Below, in pieces: positions 28,311 through 39,776 of a stretch of 64,000 nucleotides of DNA. The notes under the pieces were generated by a model that saw only the letters and a list, made by a program, of their open reading frames with translations, was not told where the DNA came from and did not search any database. Source of the stretch: Ophthalmolycus amberensis (taxonomy: Eukaryota; Chordata; Actinopteri; Perciformes; Zoarcidae); the NCBI GenBank assembly GCA_024529925.1, contig JAFEUB010000770.1:1092501-1156500 (forward strand), written 5' to 3'. Each line of letters starts with the position of its first letter. Position 1 is the stretch's first letter. Made by a program: the position numbers and the translations under genes.

Positions 28311-28400
28311 TGTCACGTAAACTAAAGTAGAGTGACACGAAAAGTCCACTACTGCAATCAAAACTTGATAGATTGATTGATCATGTTGTAAAACTTCATA

Positions 28401-29276
28401 CACTACAGGTCAAATGTCTGATCAACTTTAGGAACAATCGTGGTCATGAAAAAACAAACTCTTTCATCTTACTCTCCACATCTCTTTAATATAATGAATA
28501 GCTTATAAATAATATGGGGGAAAATAAGTGTCCATTTCATCTTAATATCAGGCTACCCTTCTCTTAAAAACTATTCAAAATAATTGTATTTGTTGAAGAT
28601 TCAGACAAAAGATGAAAAGGCGTCTCTTGATCGTAGACAATGACGCGCCTACATCCTCCAGTGTTCTTGACTTCAGTAGATGTTATGAAGGGTTTTTCTT
28701 CACCAAGGAAATAATTCTGCGATCATCCACTTTCGATGTCTTCTGTGGTCTTCTGGGCTTTTTGGTGTTGGTGAGCTTGCCAGTGAATTCCTTCTTTTTA
28801 AGAATGTACTAAACTGTTGATTTGGTCAATCCTAATGTTTCTGCTATCTGCCTGATAGGTTTGTTCAGTGATTTCAGCCTAATAATGGCCTCATTTACTT
28901 GCATTGACACCTTTTTGGTTTCATGCTAAGAGTTCCATGGACCAGCTACCAAATGCTAATTTAACATTTTGAATCCTATTATCTGCATCATTTGTCATGA
29001 AATAGTGACAGAACCGACCACATCTGGCCATGAAACCCTTTGTCAGACAATTGTCCAATACTTTAGAGCCTCTGAAAATATAGGGTATACTGTGTAAAAA
29101 TGGCCGTAACTCCTAAACGGTTATTGTGATATTTTTGTTTCATCTATTGAATTAGAGCTGAAAGTCTACACTTCAACCACATATTGACTGCTTCATTTCA
29201 AATCCGTTGGAGTCGTGTAAAGAGGCCGAATAAGAATAATTGTGTCACAGTCCAAATACTTACCCTGACTGTAGTG
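28401..29276 (-). mobile_element. Tc1-like transposon remnant, 876 bp, flanked by TA
   Basis: Both termini read CACTACAG inward and each is flanked by TA (28,399-28,400 and 29,277-29,278), the target duplication of Tc1/mariner elements. On the minus strand, from about 28,905 down to 28,610, there is the N-terminal part of a Tc1-like transposase. It includes a helix-turn-helix segment (PIRQIAETLGLTKSTV), a KRPGRP-type hinge (here KKPRRPQK) and a second DNA-binding segment. At least two in-frame stop codons interrupt it, and the DDE catalytic half is missing. The copy is an internally deleted fossil, because full-length relatives are about 1.6 kb. Confidence 0.8.
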
Positions 29277-29278
29277 TA

Positions 29279-30290
29279 GCACTAAAATACCATCTGTATG
29301 TGTCCCCTGCTCAGAAAGTCTTACCTTGTTGCCTTTCTCCATATCTATTGAACACAGATACTGTAGTAGTATTGGATTTGTAGTATTTACTTGTAGTTCT
29401 GGTGTACTTTCCATAGTTGTAGTTTTACTCTGAGACGTTTCTGTTGGAGGTCAGGTTGTAACTCACTTTGTCACAAGGTTTAAATCAAACACAATCTGTA
29501 TCTTGTGTCATTACAGTCTTCAGAATGAGATGATGTCATGAGACTTCAAAACGTTACAAATCCAAACAACTTTATTAAACACATCGATGCTCATATTTAC
29601 AAGACAGCATCCAAAGGGATTGTGTGCGTTTGTAATAATAGGTTTGTAGTCTTATAACACATGACCCTGTTACCACCTAAGAGATCCAGATACTGGACAC
29701 CAAAAAGCACAATTATCTATTTTTGTTTGCATTTATATAGTGGATGCACTATCTAGTGAACATTTAAGTGTGTTGGTTCTTGTTTTGAAGTCCCTTTTGC
29801 ATTAAATAATGTATGTCTGGACACATTGGAACCCGAGTAGCCAGCACGCTGTCTGTACCATCTATGAAAATCACAAAAGAAGTTGCTGTTTTAAGCACAC
29901 ATGCAGCGACTGTGGAAATGAAAAAGCATTCTGTTATGTGTGCGCTCTGCGTTGAAACTTAAACTTATTTTGAAGTTTGATGTTATGATATTGGGACTTT
30001 TTACTACCATACATATGTACTTTCTACAAGGTTTGGGCGATATGACGATCTATACCATGTAACAATATAAATGTGCGTACTTAATGATTCAACCCGAAGT
30101 AAGTGTCCCTTTGATATCTGTTCAGTGTAAGTTGTCTTTTGTAATTCATCAATATTTCAGGGTTATCAACACAAAACTGCAAACAAACTGGCACATTGAA
30201 ATCCAGGGAAAGCTGTGCTGTGCTTCTCACGTGCAGGTCAAATTACGGTGTAAACCAAAATAGTGAAAATAGGGTAGACAAAATCACAGT
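29279..30290. other. Intergenic DNA downstream of htatsf1
   Basis: No gene is supported. A phrase near 30,030-30,065 (GGCGATATGACGATC) resembles part of a common fish non-autonomous repeat. The nearest feature is the candidate minus-strand poly(A) signal of htatsf1 at 30,291-30,296. Confidence 0.55.
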
Positions 30291-30296
30291 TTTATT
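30291..30296 (-). promoter_or_regulatory. htatsf1: Candidate htatsf1 poly(A) signal (AATAAA)
   Basis: The minus strand reads AATAAA here, about 145 bp past the htatsf1 stop codon. A (CTC)n tract lies between the stop and this signal at about 30,323-30,350. Usage is inferred from position only. Confidence 0.5.
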
Positions 30297-30439
30297 TTTC
30301 TACATTACAAAACAGCTCAAACCTCCTCCTCCTCCTCCTCCTCCTCCTCACCTGCACAGAACGGGTGTTTACCAGTTCACAATCTAGCAGGACTGTCCTG
30401 ATTGTTTGCCATGGGGACCAAAGATGTGCATTTAAGTAT

Positions 30440-31303
30440 CTAGGCTTTCTCGTCATCACTTCCTTCCAGGCTGCTATCTGTAGAGTCTGCTTCCTCCTCC
30501 TTTTCCTTTTTCTGTGGTTCTGTTTCGGGACGCTGTTCGGGCTCCGTGGTGCTGGAGGGTTCTGTGGGTTCTGTTTCGGTGGTGCTGCCCTCTGCTGGCT
30601 TGGCAGTGTTGTTCTGCAGGCCCTTCTCGCCTCCCTCCAGGAAAGTGGACCAACCCTTCAGTCGCTCCTCCCGCTCACGCGTTGTCTCTTCCACCTGCAC
30701 AAACAGCATCAGCATTAAGGCCGCAAATTCTTTCCAGATGCAGAGTTTAAGTCAATCAAGGATATCACAATAACTCAAATATCACATGACTTGTTGGTGA
30801 GAGTGATGACTTGCTTCAAAAGCTTTACAAATTCTGCATTTCCATAATTAAATTCAATGGCATATTTTCATCATCCTTCTTGCTTGCTAAATTCCCATTT
30901 GTATTTTGCATTCGGTTCACCTGATAGTCTGTTGTTCCATCCCAAAGCAGAGCAGTCAGCTGCCTTCCTCCAAACCAGCGACCATTGAACGACTCTATGC
31001 ACGCATCGGCTTGTTCAGGCTCTTTAAATGCGACTGACGCCACGCCGTCCGGGTGTCTCTGCAGCACAAACACAACCACACACCAGCTCCTTATTGATGC
31101 CACCAACATACAATTCAAACCGCTCTACTGTGACTATGAACGAGCATGAACAACATTAAACTCACATCAAAGAGGATGACCTTCTTGACCTCGCCAAACT
31201 TCTCACACTCCACCCGCAGATCCTCACGATACTCATTCAACTCCAGTGGGTCTTCCTACGAAGGCCAACACAGAGACCACGAGAGATTAATACCCTCAAC
31301 GCA

Positions 31304-31340
<37 letters not shown>

Positions 31341-33557
31341 TCTCTCCGCACCTCAAAGTCACTGGGGTGGAACATGTTCCTAATGATGACAACTTTTTCA
31401 TGTCTCTTCCTCAATTCTCCTTGCTTCTCTGGCCTCCAGTCCAACTGTCTGCACGGACAAAGACACAGACAAGAAAATACTCCATTACTTGTCTTCTCTT
31501 TATCCACTTGAGCATTTTGGCCGTTTATCCCCAGATGCAGAGGACTAGTGGGAGGTTAACTAAAAAGGAACAAGGAAGTAGAATGTACTTCTGTTGCTGC
31601 TGCATTCTTTTCCTATAATCTTTGTTCTTCTTCTTCTTCTTGCTGGCGTCGTACTGGCCCTTTAGCTCAAACCGTGCTGCTTCCACGTGGAGTCTGTAAC
31701 CTCGGACCTCTGACTCGTCAATCAGACGCAGAGCCAATTCCACTGACTCCTTCTGCAGAGATGATCACAAACACACACTGTCACTTCACTGTAGTGCAAT
31801 GCAATACCACTGCAACTAATACTTCTTCTCTAGACTGTGTCATTCGACAAAAGCCATGCGGAATGTGGTCACGCAGCTGTGGTGACTATAAATTAAGCTT
31901 TAGACAAGCAAGGACAGACGGACCTTGAGATAGCAGCAGAGACCATCTCCCTTCAGATTTCCCTCCTTATCCTTGTAGAGTTTGACTTTGTACTCTTCAG
32001 TAACGGGGTCCCGCATCACAATGCCGCACTTGGACATCAACTCAGCAAACTCGTCATTGCTGATGTCCGGAGGCAGGCCTGAGGAGGAAGAGAGTGAGAG
32101 AGATGGGATGAACAGAGTCAGCTATTCACCGGACAGCTGTCCCCTCGACAATGACAAAATAAATGTTCTCATCAAAACCAACCTGATACGTAGACGTTGG
32201 TGTTTTTATTTTCCTCTATATCAAACCATCCTACAAGAACGAGAAAGGGAAAAAAAGCATTTGTCAAAAGATACGTTTGTACAAACTTAAACTCAGAAAT
32301 TGTACATAATATGAATACTGGTAATAATCACTAATGTAGACAGGGGTAAAGGTGGAAAAATACATCAATACATTAAAAACAAACACCATTCTTTACCATT
32401 TGTGTATTAGTTAATCCACTGGTTTTGTCTCTTCTCTATGGTTGTGGATGTCACTTTACCTGGGTCTGGTTTTCTCTTCTCCCCTTTCTGTTTGTCTTCT
32501 TTAGGCTGCGGTCTCATGCTGGTCTGGGTCCTGGTTCTTGGAGGAATCTCCTGGTTTCTCCTTTTCTGAGGGCTTGCTGTGTGGTTCTGGGGCTGCTGGG
32601 TTGGAGCTGCTCACTGCAGCTTTGTTGGCATCTGGATCTCCATCCTGAGTGAAGCCATAGTTGGCCTGGTAGGCAGCAATGAAGTCCTCTGTTATCTGGA
32701 GAAACGAAGCAAAACCTACTTAAAATGAACACTGAAACTGTTACGACTACGTACCAAAAAGAGGTCTGCGATCTAATTTAGGGTGAATAGACATCTCTAT
32801 TTTGAGCTTCCAATAATGCATTTTATTGCCAAGTGTGGTCAGTGGCAAGTACAAGCTGGTATGAAGGAGACCTTGAACTGTTATGTTAACAGTATTGTTG
32901 CTTTGCCACAGCGCCTCCGGTCAGAACAGTATAGTATATGTCATATACTATATGAATCATAATTAATCGAAATCGCAATATGGCCTATTACAATTTGTGC
33001 AATATTTGTGTGATGTCAACATACCATTTTAAATGAAATACTGTCATGCTGCAGAGATGTCCTGGCCAACACATCATATTCTACAGGCTTAAGAAAACCA
33101 TCTTTGTTTGGTACAGATCCCCGCAAAAATCGCACCATTATCATGTTATTCAATGAAAATTAGGATAAGGATATAACAATACTAATTTCCTCTAACATCG
33201 CAAATCATACATCAAAAGAAATTCTAAATCGTTAAGCCCTACTATGCGTTGCAAAGTCAACCAAACTTTCACACAGTAAGTCTAAACAGAACAGGTACAA
33301 TCCATAATGTGAATATGTCAAAGACTGCTGCGCAGACAGCAACAGAAATAGTTAAGAACAAATATATGAAGTAGGAAAACAAAAGTCCATACTTTAGGGA
33401 ACCAGGCCTTCTTTTCAGGGTCCCAGTCATACACGGTCCCATCCTCTGGGTCCGTGTAGGTGTTGGGTTCAGAGCCACCCTCATTTCTCCGATCATAGAG
33501 CTCCTGCATCCGCAGCTGCTCCATAAACTCTTTGTTGGCATTTGCTTGACCACTCAT
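30440..33557 (-). CDS. htatsf1: HIV Tat-specific factor 1 homologue (Tat-SF1), with an apparent frameshift in exon 3
   Basis: Tat-SF1 is a nuclear RNA-binding protein that works with U2 snRNP and transcription elongation factors. Coding exons read from the minus strand are 33,393-33,557, 32,460-32,695, 32,183-32,230, 31,924-32,078, 31,589-31,752, 31,352-31,448, 31,166-31,255, 30,921-31,058 and 30,440-30,694, all with GT-AG borders. A non-coding first exon ends at 34,310, and the start codon is the first triplet after the 33,557 acceptor. The protein has an N-terminal 'YDWDPEKKAWFPK' segment, then RRM1 (TNVYVSGLPPDI, KGDGLCCYLK), a lysine-rich linker, and RRM2, a UHM-type fold with the R-W-F motif (GRWFGGRQL) that binds SF3B1 ligand motifs in this family. 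It ends in a short acidic tail. Exon 3 starts in the frame dictated by exon 2, but that frame reaches TAA at 32,501-32,503. The exon 4 junction fits only the +1 frame, so one extra base seems present. With it removed the product is 448 residues. The acidic tail is far shorter than in human. Confidence 0.93.
32930..33245. mobile_element. Non-autonomous repeat in htatsf1 intron 2
   Basis: The stretch contains 'cgaaatcgcaatatggcc' and ends with a GGGCTTAACGATTT-type terminus on the minus strand. Together with inner phrases such as TACAGATCC...CGCAAAAATCGCACC, this matches from memory a short DNA-transposon-derived repeat frequent in fish. It lies wholly within the intron and does not touch the splice sites. 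Class and target duplication are unresolved. Confidence 0.45.
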
Positions 33558-34310
33558 CTGCAACAAGCAATGAAATGATCCAGGTCAACAAGCATTCCAT
33601 TTCAACATGTATACAGCAGCTGTATTACACCTCAATGTGGCAAAGAAGCTCAACATCTTTTCGCTATGCTCATAGATTTATGTGTGTATGTGTGGTTGAA
33701 CAATAATATCAAAGCAGGATAGTAAACGCATATGACAAGCCAGTGCTGTAAAAACAAACAGTAAACGACTCTGCTTAGCCTATAAAACATGTCAACAGCT
33801 TGCTCCAGACCGTCCTAACAGACGACTGCCCATTATAAAGCCCTTTTACAGCCACGCAATTAACCAATCAAATGTTGCTCCTGGCACTGTCACCGCCCCG
33901 TAAGTTCTGAAAAAGATGTCAGTCAAGTTACTTTAATTCATCACACTACGGTGCGTTTGATGAACCGAAAGCATGAATCAGTGTCAGCAAGATAGTTTAG
34001 ACAAATCTGTGTTTACAAGGCTGTCGATGTTCAGCTCACATGAGGATAATAATGATTAACATTTGGTAACATCTAAAGGTGTGTGCTTGTGAGTATTAGG
34101 ATAGTTCAGCGATACATTATTTGGTGTTAGCCACCACAGCTAACATTGGTTAACGCTAGCCATCGTTACCTTTAACAACAATAACGTTAGTCCAGTCTAA
34201 AATCTGGTAGGTTCAAAGCTTAACGAAACATATTCCCTCGGTCTAAAGACCCAACCACAGAAACGATCTGTGCTTTGAGAATTCAGCCAGTGTGTTAAAT
34301 AAATATTACC

Positions 34311-34570
34311 TTTAGATTTACGCGCAAACGTTTTACCCTTCCAGCCGACACTTCAATGAAGTACTTCCGATGTCAGGTTTGGAATGCGCATGCGTGTAAA
34401 CTGGAAACGAAGCGCTCGATTTGTTATACAGCGTCTACCTGTTTTTACCATAGCATCTACGACGGTCACTCCGCCCGCAGTCTTCTGAGGACAGCACGGA
34501 TAATAGAAAACAATCGCCCACGGCTCAGCTAGCTAGCAGGTACGTTAGCAGACCTTTACTTGGGTTTGTC
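34311..34570. promoter_or_regulatory. Shared divergent promoter of htatsf1 and bod1
   Basis: The interval between the htatsf1 first-exon donor (34,310, minus strand) and the bod1 start codon (34,571) must hold both 5' ends. It contains an NRF1-like palindrome TGCGCATGCG at 34,385-34,394 and an ETS-like ACTTCCG at 34,363-34,369. No TATA box was seen. These are typical of divergent housekeeping promoters. The exact start sites are not visible. Confidence 0.75.
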
Positions 34571-35596
34571 ATGGCGGAAGGTAGCAATAACGTTAACGTC
34601 AGTCCGGGCAACCTTCCACCGGGAGACCCGCAGCTCATTGGTATGATCGTGGAGCATCTGAAGAACCGTGGGCTTTTTGACGAGTTCCGTCGAGACTGTA
34701 TCGCCGACGTTGATACGAAGGTAAGCTAGTCGGCTAACGACAACACCGCCTTGGCTAACGTTACAGTTACTGCTGTGGTTAGAGAACCAGAATCTAAGCT
34801 AAGCTCGTAACTTTAGTCGCTACTTCACTAACGTTATATTGTGCTTACGTTAGGCATTAATTCGTTGCTAGTTTAAATATAAATAATTTAGCAGTGTGTT
34901 CTTCTCATTGTTGTGACAATATACTTTCCATGTTACCGTATTCTGTGCTGCATCACTGTTTACTGGGTTTACATCGCTGTCCCTGTTGTTGCTGCCAGCC
35001 TGCCTATCAGAACCTGCGACAGAAAGTTGACAACTACGTCACGTCGCACCTGAGCACACAGGACTGGAACCCGTCCATCAACAAGAACCAGATGAGGAAC
35101 GGACTGAGACAAAGTGTTGTCCAGTAAGTGTCACTTTCAACTGTCTTTGACTTATTAATCGTCGTCCTGTACAATTCAAAGGAACAACAATGTAAAGTGA
35201 ACAGCTACTTGATGAGTGTAGGATATTTTTGTTGAAGAATTGTTTTAAATTTCTTCAGGATGAGCAACATTTTAGTCTGCAGCTCATGATTTTATGGCAG
35301 TTCAATCCAGTCAGCGATACTGTACATGAGGTCATCGTGCAACTGTTTTCACAGGATATGTTGTGCATACTGTTTTTTCTAGATCGGGTATGCTAGAGTC
35401 CGGTGTGGACAGGATCATCACTCAGGTCGTCGACCCCAAGATGAACCACACTTTTCGGCCACACATAGAAACTGCTATCCATGATTTCTTGTCGGGTGAG
35501 AGGAGGGAGGAGAACGTGTTGAGTTGTAATTCTGCACCGTCTGAGCAGACAGAACTACAGGAGGCCCCACCTGCTTCTGGGCCCAAAACCCCCTGA
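34571..35596 (+). CDS. bod1: Biorientation of chromosomes in cell division protein 1 (BOD1)
   Basis: BOD1 acts at mitotic kinetochores, where it inhibits PP2A-B56 and is needed for correct chromosome biorientation. The exons are 34,571-34,720, 34,999-35,123 and 35,383-35,596, with GT-AG borders and consistent phase, giving 162 residues (human about 185). A Gly/Asn/Pro-rich N-terminus precedes the conserved BOD1/Shg1-type domain: MIVEHLKNRGLFDEFRRDC, the W-N-P-S-I-N-KNQ segment, then GVDRIITQVVDPKMNHTFRP and AIHDFL. The tail is Pro/Ser/Glu-rich. The start ATG directly follows the shared promoter and is the first in frame. The stop TGA at 35,594-35,596 lies in a C-rich run, and a different frame stays open well beyond it (see the overlapping feature), so the C-terminus may be misread. 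bod1 lies next to stc2, as in human 5q35. Confidence 0.93.
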
Positions 35597-35856
35597 GGTC
35601 TGTTTTAAAAGCTGAAGTACAGTGTGAGGTCGAGAACATCATACAAGAGGAGGACGACGACAAAGAAGAAGACGAGCGTCTGGACTGTTTCTGTATTCAA
35701 AGTCTTCAGCGTGAGATGATGTTTCATGACTCGTCTGTGGATGTTGGACAGTGCGGAGTGGTGCACTTTCACTGCGCAGCTCTTCCTATTAAAGAATGTG
35801 CCATGTCGACATTTTCCACAAAACACATGTTGACTAACAATCTGTTAAACTTGTAA
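35545..35856 (+). other. Alternative open frame overlapping and passing the bod1 stop codon
   Basis: A +2 frame relative to bod1 exon 3 is open for 103 codons, from just after a TGA at 35,542-35,544 to a TAA at 35,854-35,856. It includes a strongly acidic, coding-like segment (VENIIQEEDDDKEEDE). A single extra base in the AAAACCCCC run near 35,585-35,593 would join it to bod1. It could instead be chance openness in the 3' UTR. A candidate ATTAAA lies inside it at 35,788-35,793. Confidence 0.4.
35788..35793 (+). promoter_or_regulatory. bod1: Candidate bod1 poly(A) signal (ATTAAA)
   Basis: ATTAAA lies 192 bp after the bod1 stop and is followed by T/G-containing sequence. It is the nearest variant signal I found, and usage is not shown. 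Confidence 0.35.
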
Positions 35857-38800
35857 ACGGCACTGATTCATCATAAGTCAATCAGCTGGGAGGATTACAG
35901 GAAGAAGATCCTACAGTTTCTGTCCAACTCGGGTTGAATTATTGAAAGACATTTATGTAAATATATTTTCATCAGCAGCTAGCAGCTATCACACTGTGTC
36001 AGATTTCCTTTTTCTTGCTTGTATTTAGTATGCAGCATTGATTGTGCATCCTATCTGCTTTACTAAACACAGTTGACATCCTGTCCCTCTACTTTTTTCT
36101 TATTGTACCCATTTAGTACCTGTGCCTTTTTATTAGTAAAGATACTCTGCGGTATGCAAAGCTATTGTGTTAGTTTTTGAAGCCACACAGTCAATTCTTT
36201 CCTCTGAGTGATGGGAATAACTTTGTTTCCTGTGTAGTCATACAACAGAACCACTAGGTGGGATAGTTTTTCTCAGTTAGGCATTTCAAAGCCAAAATCC
36301 ATCCAAAAGTATTCAGATGCTTAGATTTTCGAGGCAAACTTGCTGATTCCACCACATGAGACATATACGGGGCCTATCTGCATGTTTGAGACGGGACATG
36401 AACTATTACTATATGAGGTGTATAACTTGAATTCGCAGTGCGTTGAGCGATGACTGGCTCAGCATACTTTGCATGAGCCTGTCTTGTCAGCTATATGTGT
36501 TGCTCCGGTATTGTAAAATATACCATCGACCCTGCAGAGGCATGCATAACGGTGGCATGTTGTGTAAAAAGTCATAGACGTAAGCCACGAGTGGCGTCCC
36601 CGTCTGGTTTTGTTTTTCCTCACAGGATAAAAGGGACTTCTCAGCAGTTTCCAGTCTTAAACCTCAGTCCATCAGTTTTGGGTATTTGCGCGTGTCATTG
36701 CAGCTTGCGTAACTTTATTGATTTAATTACTTGTTTTTGACATTGATCCACACGTTAACACAAAAGTGTGTCCACAAATCTGATGCCCTCTGTTCGTTCG
36801 CGTGTGTGTGTGTGTGTGCTGTGTTAAGTTAAATACGCTTTTACGTATTACACTGAAGTAATTGAATTTATGGATAATATTTGTAAATTATTTTAATTAT
36901 CCTGATTGCCCTTTTAAACTTCAATTAATGAAATACCCAACAGTTAATTTTTTTCTCCTATTTTTTGGCTTGGTGCGAAAACTTGCAAGAATAAATCAAT
37001 GGATTAATCACTTTTTAACCACTTCACTTATTAATCATATAAGTGATACTCATGGTCCTCCATGTCAGTTCAGCTAAATCACAAAATCATATCTTCTTAT
37101 TTACCCCTAGTTTTGCTCAAAGCTTCAAAAGTGTGTTGTGTTTTTTTAAAACTCAACAGCAGTATGTTTACTTTCATGTAAAACAAGAAAAAAACAGCAA
37201 TATGGTTCTTGAAGTCTATTAAATGGTGAACCGAATACATAAGAGCAAGACAAGCAACTGATCTGAGTTTAAACAACCAGACGTCACGGTCAAAGCTTCC
37301 TCTTGAGTTCAGTTAATCACAAAGCAGATACTGAATGAATGCAGAAACACATCCAGAGGCAGACATGTTATTCACAACATGTTCATGTGAGAGTCCGAGC
37401 AGGAGAGGCTCCTGCACGTGTGCTGTTTGCACAGTGGTGTCTGTATGCATTAGTGTGTTCAGTGTCGGGGTGAAGGGTCATTGCGTGGGTGGTCATCAGG
37501 GGTTGTGTGAGGGAAGCTGTGGGATGATGTTTTGAAGCAGAATGAGACAGAACGTGCTAAAACAGGTCAGGGAGGAAAAAAATACTCGCAACGAACGTCC
37601 GAACATTAGCCCCCCAAAAGAGTATGTCTTCCCCAACTGGGCCCCAGCATGGACACACATAAATACAGCCTGTCTCTGTACCTTGATCTCCCACTACAAC
37701 ACACACACACACACACACACTTGTCCGAAACCATCTTCACTGTAGGCCTCTAGGATGCAGGGTAGATAAGCCTGAGGAGGCATAGCATGAATTGAGTTAG
37801 TTTTTTGTTTTTGTTTTGTTTTTACTCGCTGCGGATGCTGATACCATGGTGTCACATGACTGTGGCCTGTCTCTCTGTTGATGTCATGGCTGTTAAGAGA
37901 CAAAACCCAACCACAACAAGTAGGCTGCAAGAATGAAGCCCAAAAATCTAAATCAAAGCATAACTCACCGTGGACTTGTAAACAACAGTATGTTACTCTT
38001 TGATGTGACCGCAATAGCTTACAAATTGTCAGAAACAACAGTTATTGGAACCAAATAAAGCCGAATTACCGATCTGAAAGGACAAAGTAGTCAGTTTTTT
38101 TGTTGTTTCCTGTCTCTTGTAGTTTTAAAGAGTTAGTTTAAAAAATCAAGTTTAATCAAAGTGTCAGACACAACCTTCTTAATCACATACACCGCCTGGT
38201 GGCAACCTCAAAGCTAAAGTCAGAAATAATCATTCAGCATTTTTTAAATATATCTAAACATTTTGACAATAGACATATCAAAAACAATAGCCTGAGCTAG
38301 TGAGAGCATGGTTATGTTTGTGTGTGTGCATTAACCAGTAACCAAGCCATTAATAACAAATGTAGGGTTGCATTAGGTGGTTGGCGGGTGTTTATCCTTT
38401 CTCGGTGGTAATAATGCAGTTATAAATGTCAGTAATATATTAATAGATGCTCATGGGTTTCTCCCTTTCTATTATGTAATTGAGTCCGCAGTTATAAATG
38501 TTAATAGGTCATTAAACAGGGTTGACGTCTGCAGTAGTCTGCATGGCTATAGCGTCTTAGTCTTCTTGAGATATACATGTGGTGAACGCTCTTTTTTTAC
38601 CCAACCTGGCAACCCCATGTTTCTTCGTATCAGTAATTAAATGTACCTGAGCTATAAAGCATTCGCCCAAATGATGTATTAACTGTCAATAAAGCCATTC
38701 ATTTCAACTCATGAACCCATAAATTGTACCTTTTTAGGGAGTGGTACCCGATGTGTTGTATAAGAATTCTATAGGCTTATTCACATAAGCATATCAGGCA

Positions 38801-38893
38801 TACGTGATGAAAAAAGCGACAGTTTACAGGAATGTAGCACTCAAACACAGCATTTGTAAAACCTGATCCCCCCCCCCCTCCCCATGTCATGAC

Positions 38894-38949
<56 letters not shown>

Positions 38950-39130
38950 CTGGGTGCGCCTGATACGTTTCTCACTGCACGTTTCCCTGCCAAGAAAGCA
39001 GCTGCTAACCCTCAAACACACTCGTCACACTCTGGCACTCGGGTAATTGAGTGTGGATGTCTTGAGTTGTTGACCTTCCTGCAGACTCCAGGAACAGGAA
39101 TACCTTATATCAGACAGCTGCTGTAAGAGA
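35857..39130. other. Intergenic DNA between bod1 and stc2
   Basis: No gene is supported. A short TG tract lies at 36,803-36,819, CA at about 37,700-37,720, and a CT tract at 38,896-38,946. The remaining sequence is AT-rich and unrecognised. Confidence 0.65.
38896..38946. repeat. (CT)n microsatellite
   Basis: This is a continuous CT run of about 50 bp following a C run (about 38,870-38,878), about 0.7 kb upstream of the stc2 promoter. Confidence 0.95.
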
Positions 39131-39144
39131 ATATTATTTTATTG

Positions 39145-39400
39145 GACACTGGAGCACAACAAGTGTCCTGTTGGATGCCCTTATAAAAACAAAAACATGA
39201 TAAGGTGTCGTTGATCGTGCCCTTCCAGTGGAGAAGACATGATGAAGTGCCCTCTTGGAAGCTATACATGAGATAGAATAAATGAAAGCTTCTTCTAGGA
39301 TGCCCTTCCAGTGGAGAAACGAGATGCAGTGCACTAATGGACGTCCTTAAATGAAGAAAACGTGACGCAGTGCCATATATGCTGCTTTGCATGCTAGAAA
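39145..39400. repeat. Degenerate minisatellite of about 42-bp units upstream of stc2
   Basis: The phrase TGCCCTTCCAGTGGAGAA and its variants recur, each followed by a GATGNAGTGC-type block. They give about five degenerate units with a period near 42 bp. The minus-strand frame of 99 codons across it is a by-product of the repeat. Its right end is about 190 bp from the stc2 CCAAT box. Confidence 0.65.
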
Positions 39401-39584
39401 ACATGTTTTAACCCTTTGCCTCTCAGTCCACCACTGATATTGGATAATAAATAGGAAAACTAAATCAGATCGAAGCCCATTCAACGAGTTCATTTAATCG
39501 CAGCTATTCTGTTCCTGTCGGTCCTCTTTTTCTCTCATCAATGATAAACTTGTTGGCTCCATTGTAGTGCGTTCACAGGGCTGC

Positions 39585-39665
39585 GCTGTGATTGGTGGAG
39601 ATACAATGTGAACGCGCAGTGCTCATGTGGCTTTATATATTTCAGCCTTCATACCGCGGAAAATA
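39585..39665 (+). promoter_or_regulatory. stc2: stc2 core promoter: inverted CCAAT box and TATA box
   Basis: ATTGG (an inverted CCAAT box) lies at 39,591-39,595, and TATATAT lies at about 39,634-39,640. Transcription would be expected to start near 39,665, about 110 bp before the chosen start codon. This argues against the in-frame ATG at 39,627, which lies upstream of the TATA box. Confidence 0.65.
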
Positions 39666-39776
39666 CTTTACAGCGGAAACTCCTCTGCAAGGCTGCGCTC
39701 GTGCTGCTCCAAACTATACAACGAACAAACTACACAAACCAAAAACTCGAATACGAAGCTTCGGTCAGTCGAAAGC

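Noticed and set aside
39627..39776. In-frame ATG 50 codons upstream of the chosen stc2 start
   Set aside because: It precedes the TATA box, and the extra residues are not signal-peptide-like, whereas the downstream start gives a good secretory signal.
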